Assembly (NCBI GenBank): GCA_900539455.1
Contig: UQCD01000001.1
Span: forward strand, 248,001 to 312,000
Direction: 5' to 3'
Length of the DNA stretch: 64,000 nt
DNA from: an uncultured Eubacteriales bacterium
GTDB taxonomy: Bacteria > Bacillota > Clostridia > Lachnospirales > Lachnospiraceae
Shown here: in pieces, positions 16,286-25,089 of the stretch
How positions within the stretch are numbered: position 1 is the first letter of the stretch
Layout: the number at the start of each line of letters is the position of its first letter
The notes under the pieces: generated by a model
Seen by the model: the letters and a program-made list of their open reading frames with translations, nothing else
Databases searched by the model: none
What the model was told of the DNA's origin: nothing
Position numbers and translations under genes: made by a program

Positions 16286-18019
16286 TCACTCTTCATTAGT
16301 TGTATATGTTTTTTCTATGCCCAGATAAGGTAAAATATTACTAAATATATCTGCTACAACCGGTGCAGCGATTGTCCCCCCATAATACACTCCCACTGGC
16401 TCATCTACTATACAAATAGCTATTACCTGCGGATTATCTGAAGGAGCAAAGCCAATAAAGGAGCCTATATACTTTCCACTACCTCTTGGAAGTTTTTCTG
16501 AGGTTGCTGTCTTTCCAGAAACGGCATAACCTTCCACCTGACCTTTTTTTCCTCCGCCTTCACTTACTACTTTCTCTAAAATATATTTCATAGTTCCACT
16601 GGTTTCCTTTGAAATAACATTTTCCACCTGTGGATATTTAAACTCGTTTGTTATATTATTATCCATATCTACCGTTCTAATTCCAAAATGAGGTGTAATA
16701 AGTGTTCCTCCATTGACTACCGCTGAAACTGCTCTAAGCAGCTGCAAGGGAGTAATCTGGAAAGACTGTCCAAAGGACATAGTTGCAAGCTCTACCTCAC
16801 CTACATTTTCTATTTTATGTATTATTGTTTTTGCTTCTCCCGGCAAATCTATTCCCGTTTTTTCCAAAAGCCCTAATCTTTTTAAGTATGTATAATAATT
16901 CTCCTTTCCTATTCTAAGTCCCACATCAATAAACACAGGATTACAGGAGTTCATTGTACCCTGAACAAAGTTTTCACTTCCGTGTCCTGACACCTTATGA
17001 CACCTTATTCTCCTATCTTCTACCACTCTAAAGCCCGGACAGGAAAATGTAGAATTAACATTCACAACTCCTGTTTCTAGTCCTGCTGTAGCTGTTACGA
17101 TTTTAAAGGTTGAGCCTGGCTCATAGGTATCATTTATACTTTGATTTCTCCACATTTTATTTAGTGCATCCATTTTTTTCTCCCCCTCCGCATGCTCAAT
17201 ATTCAACTCATAGGGGTTGTTTAAGTCAAATTCCGGAACATTAACCATTGCATATATTTCTCCGTTTTGAGGATTCATTACAATAATAGCAACATAATTT
17301 GCCGCCTTTTCTTCTCTTACCTTTAATGCTGCCTGAGTTACATATTCCTGTATATTATAATCAATAGAGGTTACTAAATTGTCCCCCTTAACAGCCTCAA
17401 CTCTTTTTTCAACAATGTTTTCTCTTTCAATTCCATACGCATCTGTTTCTGTTAATATTTTTCCGTCCTTTCCCATTAAAAATTTATCATATTGAACTTC
17501 CAGACCAATTATTCCTTGATTATCAGAGCCGGTAAAGCCCATAACCTTTGACGCTAAAGAGCCATAGGGATAAAATCTTTTATAGTCCTCATCTACCTTT
17601 ACTCCGTCTAAATTATACTGACGAATTTTATCTCCGATTTTCTTATCCACATTCGATTTTATTTTTTCTCTGGAGCTTACCTTTTCTACCTTTTTTACAA
17701 TTTCTGCCCTATCAATTCCAAGACATTCTGTAAGTACCTCAATAACCTTTTCCTTATCTGTAATCTGACTATGTATTACCGATACTGTACATACAGTTTT
17801 ATTAGCAGCCAGCACCACACCATTTCTATCTAATATTTCACCTCTGGCTGCCTTGATATTTCTTTCTCTTTCATGCAAATCATCAGCCTTTTTTTGATAA
17901 TAGTCTGACTTAAATACCATTATATTAATTAATCTGCCAACTAATACTATCATTACGAGCAGACATAAAAGAACTATTGTAAAGGTCTTTTTCTTAATTT
18001 CAGTATTGCTTTTATTCAA
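16286..18019 (-). CDS. Class B penicillin-binding protein (FtsI/SpoVD family), second copy
   Basis: Septal or sporulation D,D-transpeptidase. The 577-residue protein has one N-terminal membrane helix (about 11-33), a PBP dimerisation domain (from AARGEILDRNG) and a transpeptidase domain with STFK (303-306), SCN (358-360) and KTAT (503-506). No PASTA domain is seen. The start is TTG at 18019, the only start codon before the helix. It sits in the T run of a terminator-like hairpin, with GGGGTG in the hairpin arm as ribosome site. As one of two tandem class B PBPs it could be the SpoVD-type paralog; which copy is FtsI cannot be decided here. Confidence 0.9.
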   Translation of the reverse strand: MNKSNTEIKKKTFTIVLLCLLVMIVLVGRLINIMVFKSDYYQKKADDLHERERNIKAARGEILDRNGVVLAANKTVCTVSVIHSQITDKEKVIEVLTECLGIDRAEIVKKVEKVSSREKIKSNVDKKIGDKIRQYNLDGVKVDEDYKRFYPYGSLASKVMGFTGSDNQGIIGLEVQYDKFLMGKDGKILTETDAYGIERENIVEKRVEAVKGDNLVTSIDYNIQEYVTQAALKVREEKAANYVAIIVMNPQNGEIYAMVNVPEFDLNNPYELNIEHAEGEKKMDALNKMWRNQSINDTYEPGSTFKIVTATAGLETGVVNVNSTFSCPGFRVVEDRRIRCHKVSGHGSENFVQGTMNSCNPVFIDVGLRIGKENYYTYLKRLGLLEKTGIDLPGEAKTIIHKIENVGEVELATMSFGQSFQITPLQLLRAVSAVVNGGTLITPHFGIRTVDMDNNITNEFKYPQVENVISKETSGTMKYILEKVVSEGGGKKGQVEGYAVSGKTATSEKLPRGSGKYIGSFIGFAPSDNPQVIAICIVDEPVGVYYGGTIAAPVVADIFSNILPYLGIEKTYTTNEE

Positions 18020-18066
18020 AAAAACACCCCATAATATTTGATTATCATTAAAATATTATGAGGTGT
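18018..18066 (-). terminator. Terminator-like hairpin overlapping the next gene's start
   Basis: CACCTCATAATATTT pairs with AAATATTATGGGGTG, followed by seven T. It lies 30 bp after the stop of the upstream PBP gene (18096). The 3' arm includes GGGGTG, the only Shine-Dalgarno-like sequence for the TTG start at 18019. It may be an attenuator as well as a terminator. Confidence 0.7.
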
Positions 18067-18095
18067 GCTTATTATTAATTCTAATTATTTATATT

Positions 18096-20345
18096 TTAGT
18101 TGCCAGCTTGTGTTCCAGAGGCTCCTGCGTTGCCTGTAGCACCTGTATTGTTGGTGCTTCCTGTATTGCCTGTATTTCCTGTGCTGTTGGCATTTCCTGT
18201 ATTGCCTGTATTGCCTGTATTTCCTGATGTATCCTGATAATTCTGATGATTTTCATCACCATCTATAATACCATTTGAAAACGACTCATCAGAATCTCCG
18301 GCAGAGGTTGTATTGCTGCCCGTGTTATTTCCGGCATTATTATTTGTATTGCTGCCTGTGTTATTTCCGGCATTATTGTTTGTATTGCTGCCTGTGTTAT
18401 TTCCTGCATTGTTATTTGTATTGCTACCTGTGTTATTTCCGGCATTATTGTTTGTATTGCTGCCTGTGTTATTTCCGGTGTTGTTTGTATTGTTTCCAGT
18501 GCTGTTGTCTGTATTACTATTATCATCCTCTCTGTCTGGGAAGATATTCATATAGGTAAGCACCTCTGTCATAACATCCTTAAATAAGGTAGTTGCATAT
18601 GTAGTTGACTGATTTTCAACATCTGGATTATCCACCACTACATAACATACAAGCTGTGGATTTTCATATGGAGCAAAACCTATAAAGGACAACAGATATT
18701 TATTGTTGCCTCTAGGATATTTTTCTGCTGTACCGGTTTTTCCTGAAATAATGTAGCCTTCAACTCCGGCAGTTCTGCCTGTTCCAGCTTCAACACACAT
18801 TCTAAGACCTTTTTTTATTTCGTCTGAGGTCTGTTTTGTAACCGTCTGCTTAACCAGCTTTTTATCTACCTCTTCAACTACGCCACCATTGCTGTTTACA
18901 ATTTGTTTCACAACATGTGGCGTATAATAATTTCCGCCATTAATCAAGGAAGAAAAAGCTGCTGCCACCTGAACCATTGTAACATTATAATTCTGTCCAA
19001 AGGAGTTTGTAGCCAAATCAGCAGGTCCCATATTTGCTGCTGAGAAAATAAGATTTGCACAGCTTTCCTCGCCAGGTAAATCAATTCTTGTTTTCATACC
19101 AAAATTAAATCTCTTCTGATATGTTGTAAAAATCTCAGCACCCTCCTTCGCCGCAATAGCCATTAAGGCATCGTTGCAGGAATATGCTATAGCCTGATAC
19201 ATACTTATCTTTCCGTGACCTTGTGTGTTGTGGCATCTGATAGTCCAGCCGCCAACAACCTCTGAGCCGTCGCAGACATATTCATCCTCTGCCTTGATTT
19301 TGCCCTCTTCTAATGCAGCCGCAATAGTGTACGGCTTTGCTGTAGAGCCTGGCTCATAGCTGTCACTAATACAATAATTTCTCCAAATATTATTAAGAGC
19401 AGCCAGCTTGTCCTCATCACTCATTGCCTGTATTTCCTGCTCTGTATAATATTTTGACAAATCTCTTGGATTATTCAAATCGTAAGAAAGCTTTCCAGCC
19501 ATTGCTAGTATTTCACCATTTCTAGGGTCCATAATAACAATTCCAATATGCTCTGGGTCTATTGACTCATTATATTCATTAATATGCTTTTCAACTATTG
19601 ACTGAATATTAAAATCTATTGTAGATACAACTGTATCTCCGTCCTCTGCCTTCTTTTCAACCTCCTCCATAATATTTTCATTATTTACATATCCGTATTT
19701 TCTTCCGTCAACACCATTTAAGTATTCATTGTAATATTCCTCAATACCCCAGGTTCCCACATTTCCTGCTGAAGTAAAGCCTATTACATTACAAGCTAAT
19801 GCTGAGAAGGGATATTTTCTCTCATATTCTGTTTCAAACCAGACACCCTGTAAATTTGGATATTTTTTTGGATCATCCTTTGCTTCTAAGAACTTTTTAA
19901 TTTCTTCATAGGAAAGCTTCTTCTTATATATATAATAGCTTCTTTCACTATTATCATTAATAAGCTTGAGCAGCTCCTCTCTGTCATAGCCAAAGCAATC
20001 TACCAAGGCATTAATAGAGTCGTCCAGATATTTCTTATCATCAGAAAGCATAATCTTAGGGTCTAAAATAAGATTATATACTTTTATGCTGGTAGCCAAA
20101 ACAACACCATTTCTGTCTACAATATCTCCTCGTTTGTAAGGCATCGTAGTGCTGGAATAGTTTTGCTGTTCTAATACATTTCTTGCATATTCGTCGCCCT
20201 TAGTATTATTCTTAAAAATCAAAACTCCAATCAAAAAGACCAGTAATATTATGACAAAACTAACTACTACACCTAAGTGTATACGCATATTTCTGTCAAA
20301 AGCTGCCGGCCTTTTAGTTTTTCTATAATTTTTTGTTTTACTCAT
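18096..20345 (-). CDS. Class B penicillin-binding protein (FtsI/SpoVD family) with Asn/Gly/Thr-rich repeat tail
   Basis: D,D-transpeptidase that cross-links septal peptidoglycan with FtsW. The 749-residue protein has one membrane helix (about 22-45), a PBP dimer domain (from YKRGDIVDRNG) and a transpeptidase domain with STAK (334-337), SCN (389-391) and KTGT (536-539). After residue 605 comes an unusual tail of about 145 residues: tandem copies of GNNTGSNTNNNA, then a GNTGNT-rich end, where related proteins often have PASTA domains or stop. It directly follows ftsL (12 bp), the usual place of ftsI. Confidence 0.93.
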   Translation of the reverse strand: MSKTKNYRKTKRPAAFDRNMRIHLGVVVSFVIILLVFLIGVLIFKNNTKGDEYARNVLEQQNYSSTTMPYKRGDIVDRNGVVLATSIKVYNLILDPKIMLSDDKKYLDDSINALVDCFGYDREELLKLINDNSERSYYIYKKKLSYEEIKKFLEAKDDPKKYPNLQGVWFETEYERKYPFSALACNVIGFTSAGNVGTWGIEEYYNEYLNGVDGRKYGYVNNENIMEEVEKKAEDGDTVVSTIDFNIQSIVEKHINEYNESIDPEHIGIVIMDPRNGEILAMAGKLSYDLNNPRDLSKYYTEQEIQAMSDEDKLAALNNIWRNYCISDSYEPGSTAKPYTIAAALEEGKIKAEDEYVCDGSEVVGGWTIRCHNTQGHGKISMYQAIAYSCNDALMAIAAKEGAEIFTTYQKRFNFGMKTRIDLPGEESCANLIFSAANMGPADLATNSFGQNYNVTMVQVAAAFSSLINGGNYYTPHVVKQIVNSNGGVVEEVDKKLVKQTVTKQTSDEIKKGLRMCVEAGTGRTAGVEGYIISGKTGTAEKYPRGNNKYLLSFIGFAPYENPQLVCYVVVDNPDVENQSTTYATTLFKDVMTEVLTYMNIFPDREDDNSNTDNSTGNNTNNTGNNTGSNTNNNAGNNTGSNTNNNAGNNTGSNTNNNAGNNTGSNTNNNAGNNTGSNTTSAGDSDESFSNGIIDGDENHQNYQDTSGNTGNTGNTGNANSTGNTGNTGSTNNTGATGNAGASGTQAGN
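18311..18490. repeat. 36-bp tandem repeat encoding the PBP tail
   Basis: Five near-identical 36-bp units start at 18311, 18347, 18383, 18419 and 18455. They encode 12-residue GNNTGSNTNNNA-type units in the PBP C terminus. Units differ by only a few bases, so copy number is probably variable. Confidence 0.9.
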
Positions 20346-20357
20346 CGATATACCTAC

Positions 20358-20882
20358 TTAGTTGTTATTTGGAATATCTCCGTATTGTTTCATATATTCT
20401 GAAGCTGAGCTATCATAATACTGAATTTGATTTTTAGAAGGATTAACCATACCTAACTCCTCTGTTGCAACCTTCATAATATAATCTACATCGATAAATC
20501 CATTAATTTCGTAATCTATAGCATCATTTTGTGCCTTTAAGGAATCAAATTCCGATTCAAGATTTGAAATATTTCCTTTAACATCAGTAACCTTTGCACT
20601 TAACTGCAAATACTGTATACACATTACAACAACTGCTATAACTGCTACAGTTAAAAATATAACATATGGAACGCTCATTGTAAAAGCATTTTCATTTTCT
20701 CTGTATGTTTTTCTATAATTTCTATTCTGTCTGCGAATTTCCTGCTTGTCAAGTCTTGTTACCGCCTGCTTCTTTTTAGGTGTAACAATTTTCTCCGGTA
20801 CAGCATTTATTTTTCTTATTACATTACCATCTGTAGTATACATAACTTTATTTATTCTTTTATTCATTTCTCTTCTTTCCAT
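20358..20882 (-). CDS. ftsL: Cell division protein FtsL-like
   Basis: Small bitopic division protein of 174 residues. It has a basic cytoplasmic region, one membrane helix (SVPYVIFLTVAVIAVVVMCI) and an extracellular heptad-like coiled coil (KVTDVKGNISNLESEFDSLK). The ATG at 20882 follows AAGGAAGG. Identification rests on topology and on position between rsmH and the PBP, because FtsL sequences diverge rapidly. The long basic N terminus (about 75 residues) exceeds the usual FtsL. Confidence 0.8.
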   Translation of the reverse strand: MERREMNKRINKVMYTTDGNVIRKINAVPEKIVTPKKKQAVTRLDKQEIRRQNRNYRKTYRENENAFTMSVPYVIFLTVAVIAVVVMCIQYLQLSAKVTDVKGNISNLESEFDSLKAQNDAIDYEINGFIDVDYIMKVATEELGMVNPSKNQIQYYDSSASEYMKQYGDIPNNN

Positions 20883-20917
20883 AATTTTCCTTCCTTGGAC
20901 CACAAAAAAATGCCTGA

Positions 20918-21868
20918 CTAATCTCCTATTCTTCGTTCAAAAACTCTAAGTTTGGAACTTTTTGACCTTTTATTTTCACTTATCTCTTCATCACTTGGAA
21001 CTATAGGCTTTCTTGTTATTACTATTCCTTTTGATTTTCTACCGCACACACAAACCGGAAAGTTCGGAGGACAAATACAAGGGTTTTCATTTTCCCTGAA
21101 TTTATTTTTAACAATTCTATCCTCCAGAGAATGGAAGGTAATTATACTAAGTCTTCCACCATCCGCTAAAGCATCTATCATTTCATCAATAGAATTTTCC
21201 AAAACCTCAAGTTCTTTGTTTACTTCTATTCTAATAGCCTGAAAGGTTTTCTTTGCAGGGTGCCCGCCATTTGCTCTTATCTTGGCAGGTATAGCTGCCT
21301 TTATAGCCTCTATAAGCTCTCCTGTTGTTTCAAAAGGCTTTTCTGCCCTCTTTTGAACAATATGTTTAGCAATATTTTTTGCAAATTTATCTTCACCATA
21401 ATCTCTGATAATTCTAAAAAGCTCCATTTCGCTGTATTCATTTACAACATTTTTTGCTGAAAAGGAACTGCTCTTGTCCATTCTCATATCAAGAGGGCCG
21501 TCCTCCTTATAGGTAAAACCTCTTTCTACTGTATCTATCTGGTATGAGGATACACCTATATCTAAAAGAATTCCGTCTACCTTTTCAATGTTTAGGCTTT
21601 TAAGAACATTTATCATATCCTTATAATTACTTTTAACAATATCAATGCGAACCTTGTCATTGTATCTGCTTAGCTTGTCCTTTGCAGCGCACAACGCATC
21701 CTCGTCCTGATCTATGCCGACAAATCTTCCATTGCCAGACAGCCTTTCAATAACCTTTGCTGCGTGTCCGGCTCCGCCAAGTGTTCCATCAACATATATT
21801 CCATCAGGCTTGATATTTAAGCTATTAATTGTTTCTTCTAGTAATACTGACTTATGATTAAATTCCAT
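20918..21868 (-). CDS. rsmH: 16S rRNA (cytosine(1402)-N(4))-methyltransferase
   Basis: Methylates N4 of C1402 in 16S rRNA using SAM. The 316-residue protein has GTLGGAGHA near the N terminus (SAM-binding), GILLDIGVSSYQ, ERGFTYKEDGPLDMRMD and FHSLEDRIVK, all hallmarks of MraW/RsmH. It is the second gene of the dcw cluster, 11 bp after mraZ. Confidence 0.98.
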   Translation of the reverse strand: MEFNHKSVLLEETINSLNIKPDGIYVDGTLGGAGHAAKVIERLSGNGRFVGIDQDEDALCAAKDKLSRYNDKVRIDIVKSNYKDMINVLKSLNIEKVDGILLDIGVSSYQIDTVERGFTYKEDGPLDMRMDKSSSFSAKNVVNEYSEMELFRIIRDYGEDKFAKNIAKHIVQKRAEKPFETTGELIEAIKAAIPAKIRANGGHPAKKTFQAIRIEVNKELEVLENSIDEMIDALADGGRLSIITFHSLEDRIVKNKFRENENPCICPPNFPVCVCGRKSKGIVITRKPIVPSDEEISENKRSKSSKLRVFERRIGD

Positions 21869-21879
21869 ATCTCATTTCC

Positions 21880-22311
21880 TTAAATAATAAGTCCCAGATC
21901 TGACATATGCTCTGCAATCTCATCCATATCACTAAAGGTTGTTGCTTCATCCCATCTTGACTTATCCCAAATTTCGACTCTGCTGCCAACTCCAACAACT
22001 ACAACATCCTTTTCTAATCCAGCAAACTCTCTAAGTACTGTAGGAATAAGTATTCTTCCCTGCTTATCAAGCTCTACGGCAGCTGCACCAGCTAAAAAGA
22101 AACGGACAAATTTTCTTGCATCTTTGTTAGACATTGGAAGTGATTTTAATTTTTCTTCAAAGGCGTTCCATTCTTCATTTGGAAACACAAATAAACAACC
22201 ATCAAGTCCCTGAGTGATAACAAACTCATTACCTAATGATTCTCGAAACTTTGCGGGAACGATAACTCGTCCCTTTGTATCGATTGAATGAGTGTATTCA
22301 CTCATGAACAT
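21880..22311 (-). CDS. mraZ: Transcriptional regulator MraZ
   Basis: DNA-binding repressor of the dcw operon that forms an oligomeric ring with two SpoVT/AbrB-like half-domains. The 143-residue protein contains SIDTKGRVIVPAKFRE in the first half and ELDKQGRILIPTVLREFA in the second. The ATG at 22311 follows AGAAGG; longer in-frame starts run through the regulatory repeats. It is the first gene of the cluster. Five GTGG-like repeats at 10-bp period lie upstream, as expected for self-regulation. Confidence 0.97.
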   Translation of the reverse strand: MFMSEYTHSIDTKGRVIVPAKFRESLGNEFVITQGLDGCLFVFPNEEWNAFEEKLKSLPMSNKDARKFVRFFLAGAAAVELDKQGRILIPTVLREFAGLEKDVVVVGVGSRVEIWDKSRWDEATTFSDMDEIAEHMSDLGLII

Positions 22312-22350
22312 AATTAACACCTTCTTTTTTGGTAAAAGTTTTGAAAATCT

Positions 22351-22398
22351 ACCACTTTGTGACACATTCACATCACTTTCACCCATTTTTCACCACTT
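22351..22398 (-). promoter_or_regulatory. MraZ-binding direct repeats
   Basis: Minus strand shows AAGTGGT, AAATGGG, AAAGTGA, GAATGTG and AAAGTGG at about 10-bp spacing, between the promoter and the mraZ start. This matches the repeated TGGG/AAAGTG boxes bound by MraZ in other bacteria. Confidence 0.65.
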
Positions 22399-22407
22399 CT
22401 TGCATTA

Positions 22408-22436
22408 ATAATATAATAAATACAGCCTAAAATCAA
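22408..22436 (-). promoter_or_regulatory. Promoter of the mraZ/dcw operon
   Basis: -35 TTGATT (22431-22436), 17 bp spacer, -10 TATTAT (22408-22413), immediately upstream of the MraZ boxes. Confidence 0.65.
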
Positions 22437-22456
22437 GTTTTTTTTAATGTTTAAGG

Positions 22457-22500
22457 CAAAAAAAATAACCCCAAAATATGTAAAATACATATCTTGGGGT
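22457..22500 (-). terminator. putP terminator
   Basis: ACCCCAAGATATGTA pairs with TACATATTTTGGGGT, followed by TTATTTTTTTT on the minus strand, about 45 bp after the putP stop. Confidence 0.9.
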
Positions 22501-22547
22501 CACTGTTTTTTTATCACAACATATAGTGTTTTTAGTTGATTTTATAT

Positions 22548-24089
22548 CTAGTTTCCAGCAGAAACTCTTTCAAATTCCTCAATTATTTCATCAGAAGGCT
22601 TCTTTGTCAAAAGGCTAACTACAACTATAGCTATTGACGCAGCTACAAAGGCCGGAAGTAATTCATAAATATCCCATATTCCACCGATAGGTCTGACTAA
22701 ATACTTCCAAACAAACACCATTACGCCACCCACTACCATTCCTGAAAGTGCTCCATACATATTTGAACGCTTCCAGAAAAGTGAGAATAAAACAACTGGT
22801 CCGAAGGCTGCGCCAAAGCCAGCCCAGGCAAAGGATACTATATTAAATACTGAGCTGTCCGGATCACTTGCTAATATAATAGCAATTATGGAAATAAGTA
22901 TAACTGATACTCTCGCAACTATCATCTGTGCCTTTGCACTTATATTTACTTTAAACACGCTTCTTACTATGTTTTCTGAAATTGATGAAGAGGCTGCAAG
23001 CAGCTGGGAATCAGAGGTTGACATCGTAGATGCCAAAATTCCTGCTAATATTACACCCGCAACCACTGCTGCGAAAATTCCATATGTACTAAGGAAGTTA
23101 GCAATTTCTACAATTATAGTTTCTGCTGTTCCTGAATTTTTTGTTAAGTCTGGAATATTTCCATACTTTGTTATACCAAGTCCAATAATACCAATAAGTA
23201 TTGCAATAGTCAAAGAAATAACTACCCAGATTGTAGCAACTCTTCTAGAAAGCTTAAGTTTCTTTTCATCTGATATAGCCATAAATCTAAGTAAAATATG
23301 TGGCATACCAAAATACCCAAGTCCCCATGCTATTGTAGAGATTATTGTAAGTAAACCATATGGGTTCGAGGTATTGTCAGCCATATTATGTGTTGCTGTA
23401 AAACTCAAATAACCAACTAAGCTCTTTGCATTATCTACAACATTTTCAACACCACCAGCACTTGCCACTCCAAAACCTAAAACTACTACTAAGGCAATAG
23501 TCATAATAATACTTTGCAGGAAATCTGTTGTACTAGCAGCTAAAAAACCACCCATTGTTGTATATAACAATATTACAACTGCACTTATTATCATTGCCCA
23601 GAAATAATTTATTCCAAACAAGGAATTAAAGAGCTTGCCACAAGCTGCAAAGCCTGAAGCTGTATAAGGAATAAAGAATATCACTATAATAACTGCTGAT
23701 ATTAGCATAAGTATATTTTTATCATCATGATATCTTTTTGAGAAGAACTCCGGTATTGTAATAGAATTTCCTGCTACTATTGAATATCTTCTAATTCTTT
23801 TAGCCACAATAAGCCAGTTGAGATAAGTTCCTATTGCTAAGCCAATAGCTGTCCACGCTGCATCTGCAATACCTGTCATGTAGGCCACTCCAGGAAGTCC
23901 CATTAAAAGCCAGCCACTCATATCCGAGGCTTCTGCACTCATAGCAGTAACAAATGGTCCTAATTTTCTGCCGCCTAAATAAAAATCATCTACTGACTCA
24001 TTCTTTTTTGAATAATAAATACCTATACCTAACACCATCAGCAAATAGGCAATAATTGTAATAAATATTACTATTTGGCTTGTACTCAT
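22548..24089 (-). CDS. putP: Sodium/proline symporter (SSS family)
   Basis: Imports proline with sodium. The 513-residue protein has about 13 membrane segments. PutP-type motifs are YYSKKNESVDDFYLGGRKLG, MSAEASDMSGWLLMGLPG, IPYTASGFAACGKLF and STSDSQLLAASSSISE. It stands alone between lgt and the mraZ operon, with a strong terminator. Other SSS members have related sequences, but the early motifs fit proline transport best. Confidence 0.92.
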   Translation of the reverse strand: MSTSQIVIFITIIAYLLMVLGIGIYYSKKNESVDDFYLGGRKLGPFVTAMSAEASDMSGWLLMGLPGVAYMTGIADAAWTAIGLAIGTYLNWLIVAKRIRRYSIVAGNSITIPEFFSKRYHDDKNILMLISAVIIVIFFIPYTASGFAACGKLFNSLFGINYFWAMIISAVVILLYTTMGGFLAASTTDFLQSIIMTIALVVVLGFGVASAGGVENVVDNAKSLVGYLSFTATHNMADNTSNPYGLLTIISTIAWGLGYFGMPHILLRFMAISDEKKLKLSRRVATIWVVISLTIAILIGIIGLGITKYGNIPDLTKNSGTAETIIVEIANFLSTYGIFAAVVAGVILAGILASTMSTSDSQLLAASSSISENIVRSVFKVNISAKAQMIVARVSVILISIIAIILASDPDSSVFNIVSFAWAGFGAAFGPVVLFSLFWKRSNMYGALSGMVVGGVMVFVWKYLVRPIGGIWDIYELLPAFVAASIAIVVVSLLTKKPSDEIIEEFERVSAGN

Positions 24090-24178
24090 TTAATTAGTCT
24101 CTCTTTCTTTTGTCTATTTTTTATTAGATTGCTTTTTATCCGACTTGGTTGCCATTGGCAAGCAAGTCGGGCAAGCAC

Positions 24179-25078
24179 CTACAAGGTGCTTGCTAAACAA
24201 AAAATCTTTATGGCTGGTCTGCCCTTCTTTTTGATACATATTCTGTTTGCAATAAGAATTGATGCTGTAGCAATTACAAGTACTAAGGATAAAAGCTGTG
24301 ATACCGGATAATTAATGACCGGCATAATAAGCTGGTCTGTTCTCATTCCTTCTACAAAAAATCTAATAATTCCATAGCCCAGGAAATACCACATAAACAC
24401 TTCGCCATAATATTTTTTCTTTTTTCTAAATATCATTATTATAATTAATAAGCATAAATTAAAAAATGATTCATAAAGGAAGGTTGGCTGTACCTGTATA
24501 AAATTATGGGCACTATCAATATAGCTGACTCCATCCGGCACATTAATCACTGCATTTGGGTCATTTACATTTATTTTCATTGCAAATAGTCCATTGGAAT
24601 CTCCACCAAAGGCTTCTCTATTAAAGAAGTTTCCCCACCTGCCTATTATCTGACCCACCAGCAAGCCTAAGCATGCCGTATCACCAATCTGCCAGAAATT
24701 TAGCTTTTTAATTTTTGCAATAATATATCCTGTTAAAACACCACCTATTACTCCACCATAGATTGCTAATCCACCCTGTCTGATATTAAAAACAGACAGT
24801 AAATTATCCTTGTAGTTATCCCATTGAAATATAACATAGTAAATTCTAGCTCCGATTATTGCAAAAATAATGCCAAACAATGCAATATCCATATAATCAT
24901 CAACATTTTGTCCTGTTATTTTCGCTTCCCTAAAGGATAAAGCAATAGCAAGCAGCATTCCAATACCTATTATTAAACCATAAAAGGCAATATCTATTCC
25001 AAATAAGCTGAATTTTTTAGGAAGGTCGTATATATCTATTCCTAAATTTGGAAAACTAATACTTAAATCTAATAGCAT
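24179..25078 (-). CDS. lgt: Prolipoprotein diacylglyceryl transferase
   Basis: Adds diacylglycerol to the lipobox Cys of prelipoproteins in the membrane. The 299-residue protein has seven predicted membrane helices. The Lgt signature GRWGNFFNREAFGG is at 146-159, RQGGLAIYGGVIGG lies before it, and GMRTDQL is near the end. It is 11 bp after ychF, probably in one transcript. The stop codon lies in the loop of a perfect AGCACCT/AGGTGCT hairpin, followed by a second hairpin (CCGACTTG/CAAGTCGG) without a T run. Confidence 0.97.
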   Translation of the reverse strand: MLLDLSISFPNLGIDIYDLPKKFSLFGIDIAFYGLIIGIGMLLAIALSFREAKITGQNVDDYMDIALFGIIFAIIGARIYYVIFQWDNYKDNLLSVFNIRQGGLAIYGGVIGGVLTGYIIAKIKKLNFWQIGDTACLGLLVGQIIGRWGNFFNREAFGGDSNGLFAMKINVNDPNAVINVPDGVSYIDSAHNFIQVQPTFLYESFFNLCLLIIIMIFRKKKKYYGEVFMWYFLGYGIIRFFVEGMRTDQLIMPVINYPVSQLLSLVLVIATASILIANRICIKKKGRPAIKIFCLASTL

Positions 25079-25089
25079 TTTTATCTCCC

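Noticed and set aside
18311..18490. 36-bp repeats that could be taken for a CRISPR array
   Set aside because: Units are contiguous with no unique spacers and lie in frame inside a PBP gene.
18263..18559. Reading frames on both strands across the PBP repeat tail
   Set aside because: Products of the 36-bp repeat in other frames; extreme low-complexity Cys/Tyr/Leu or Ile/Thr/Gln content.
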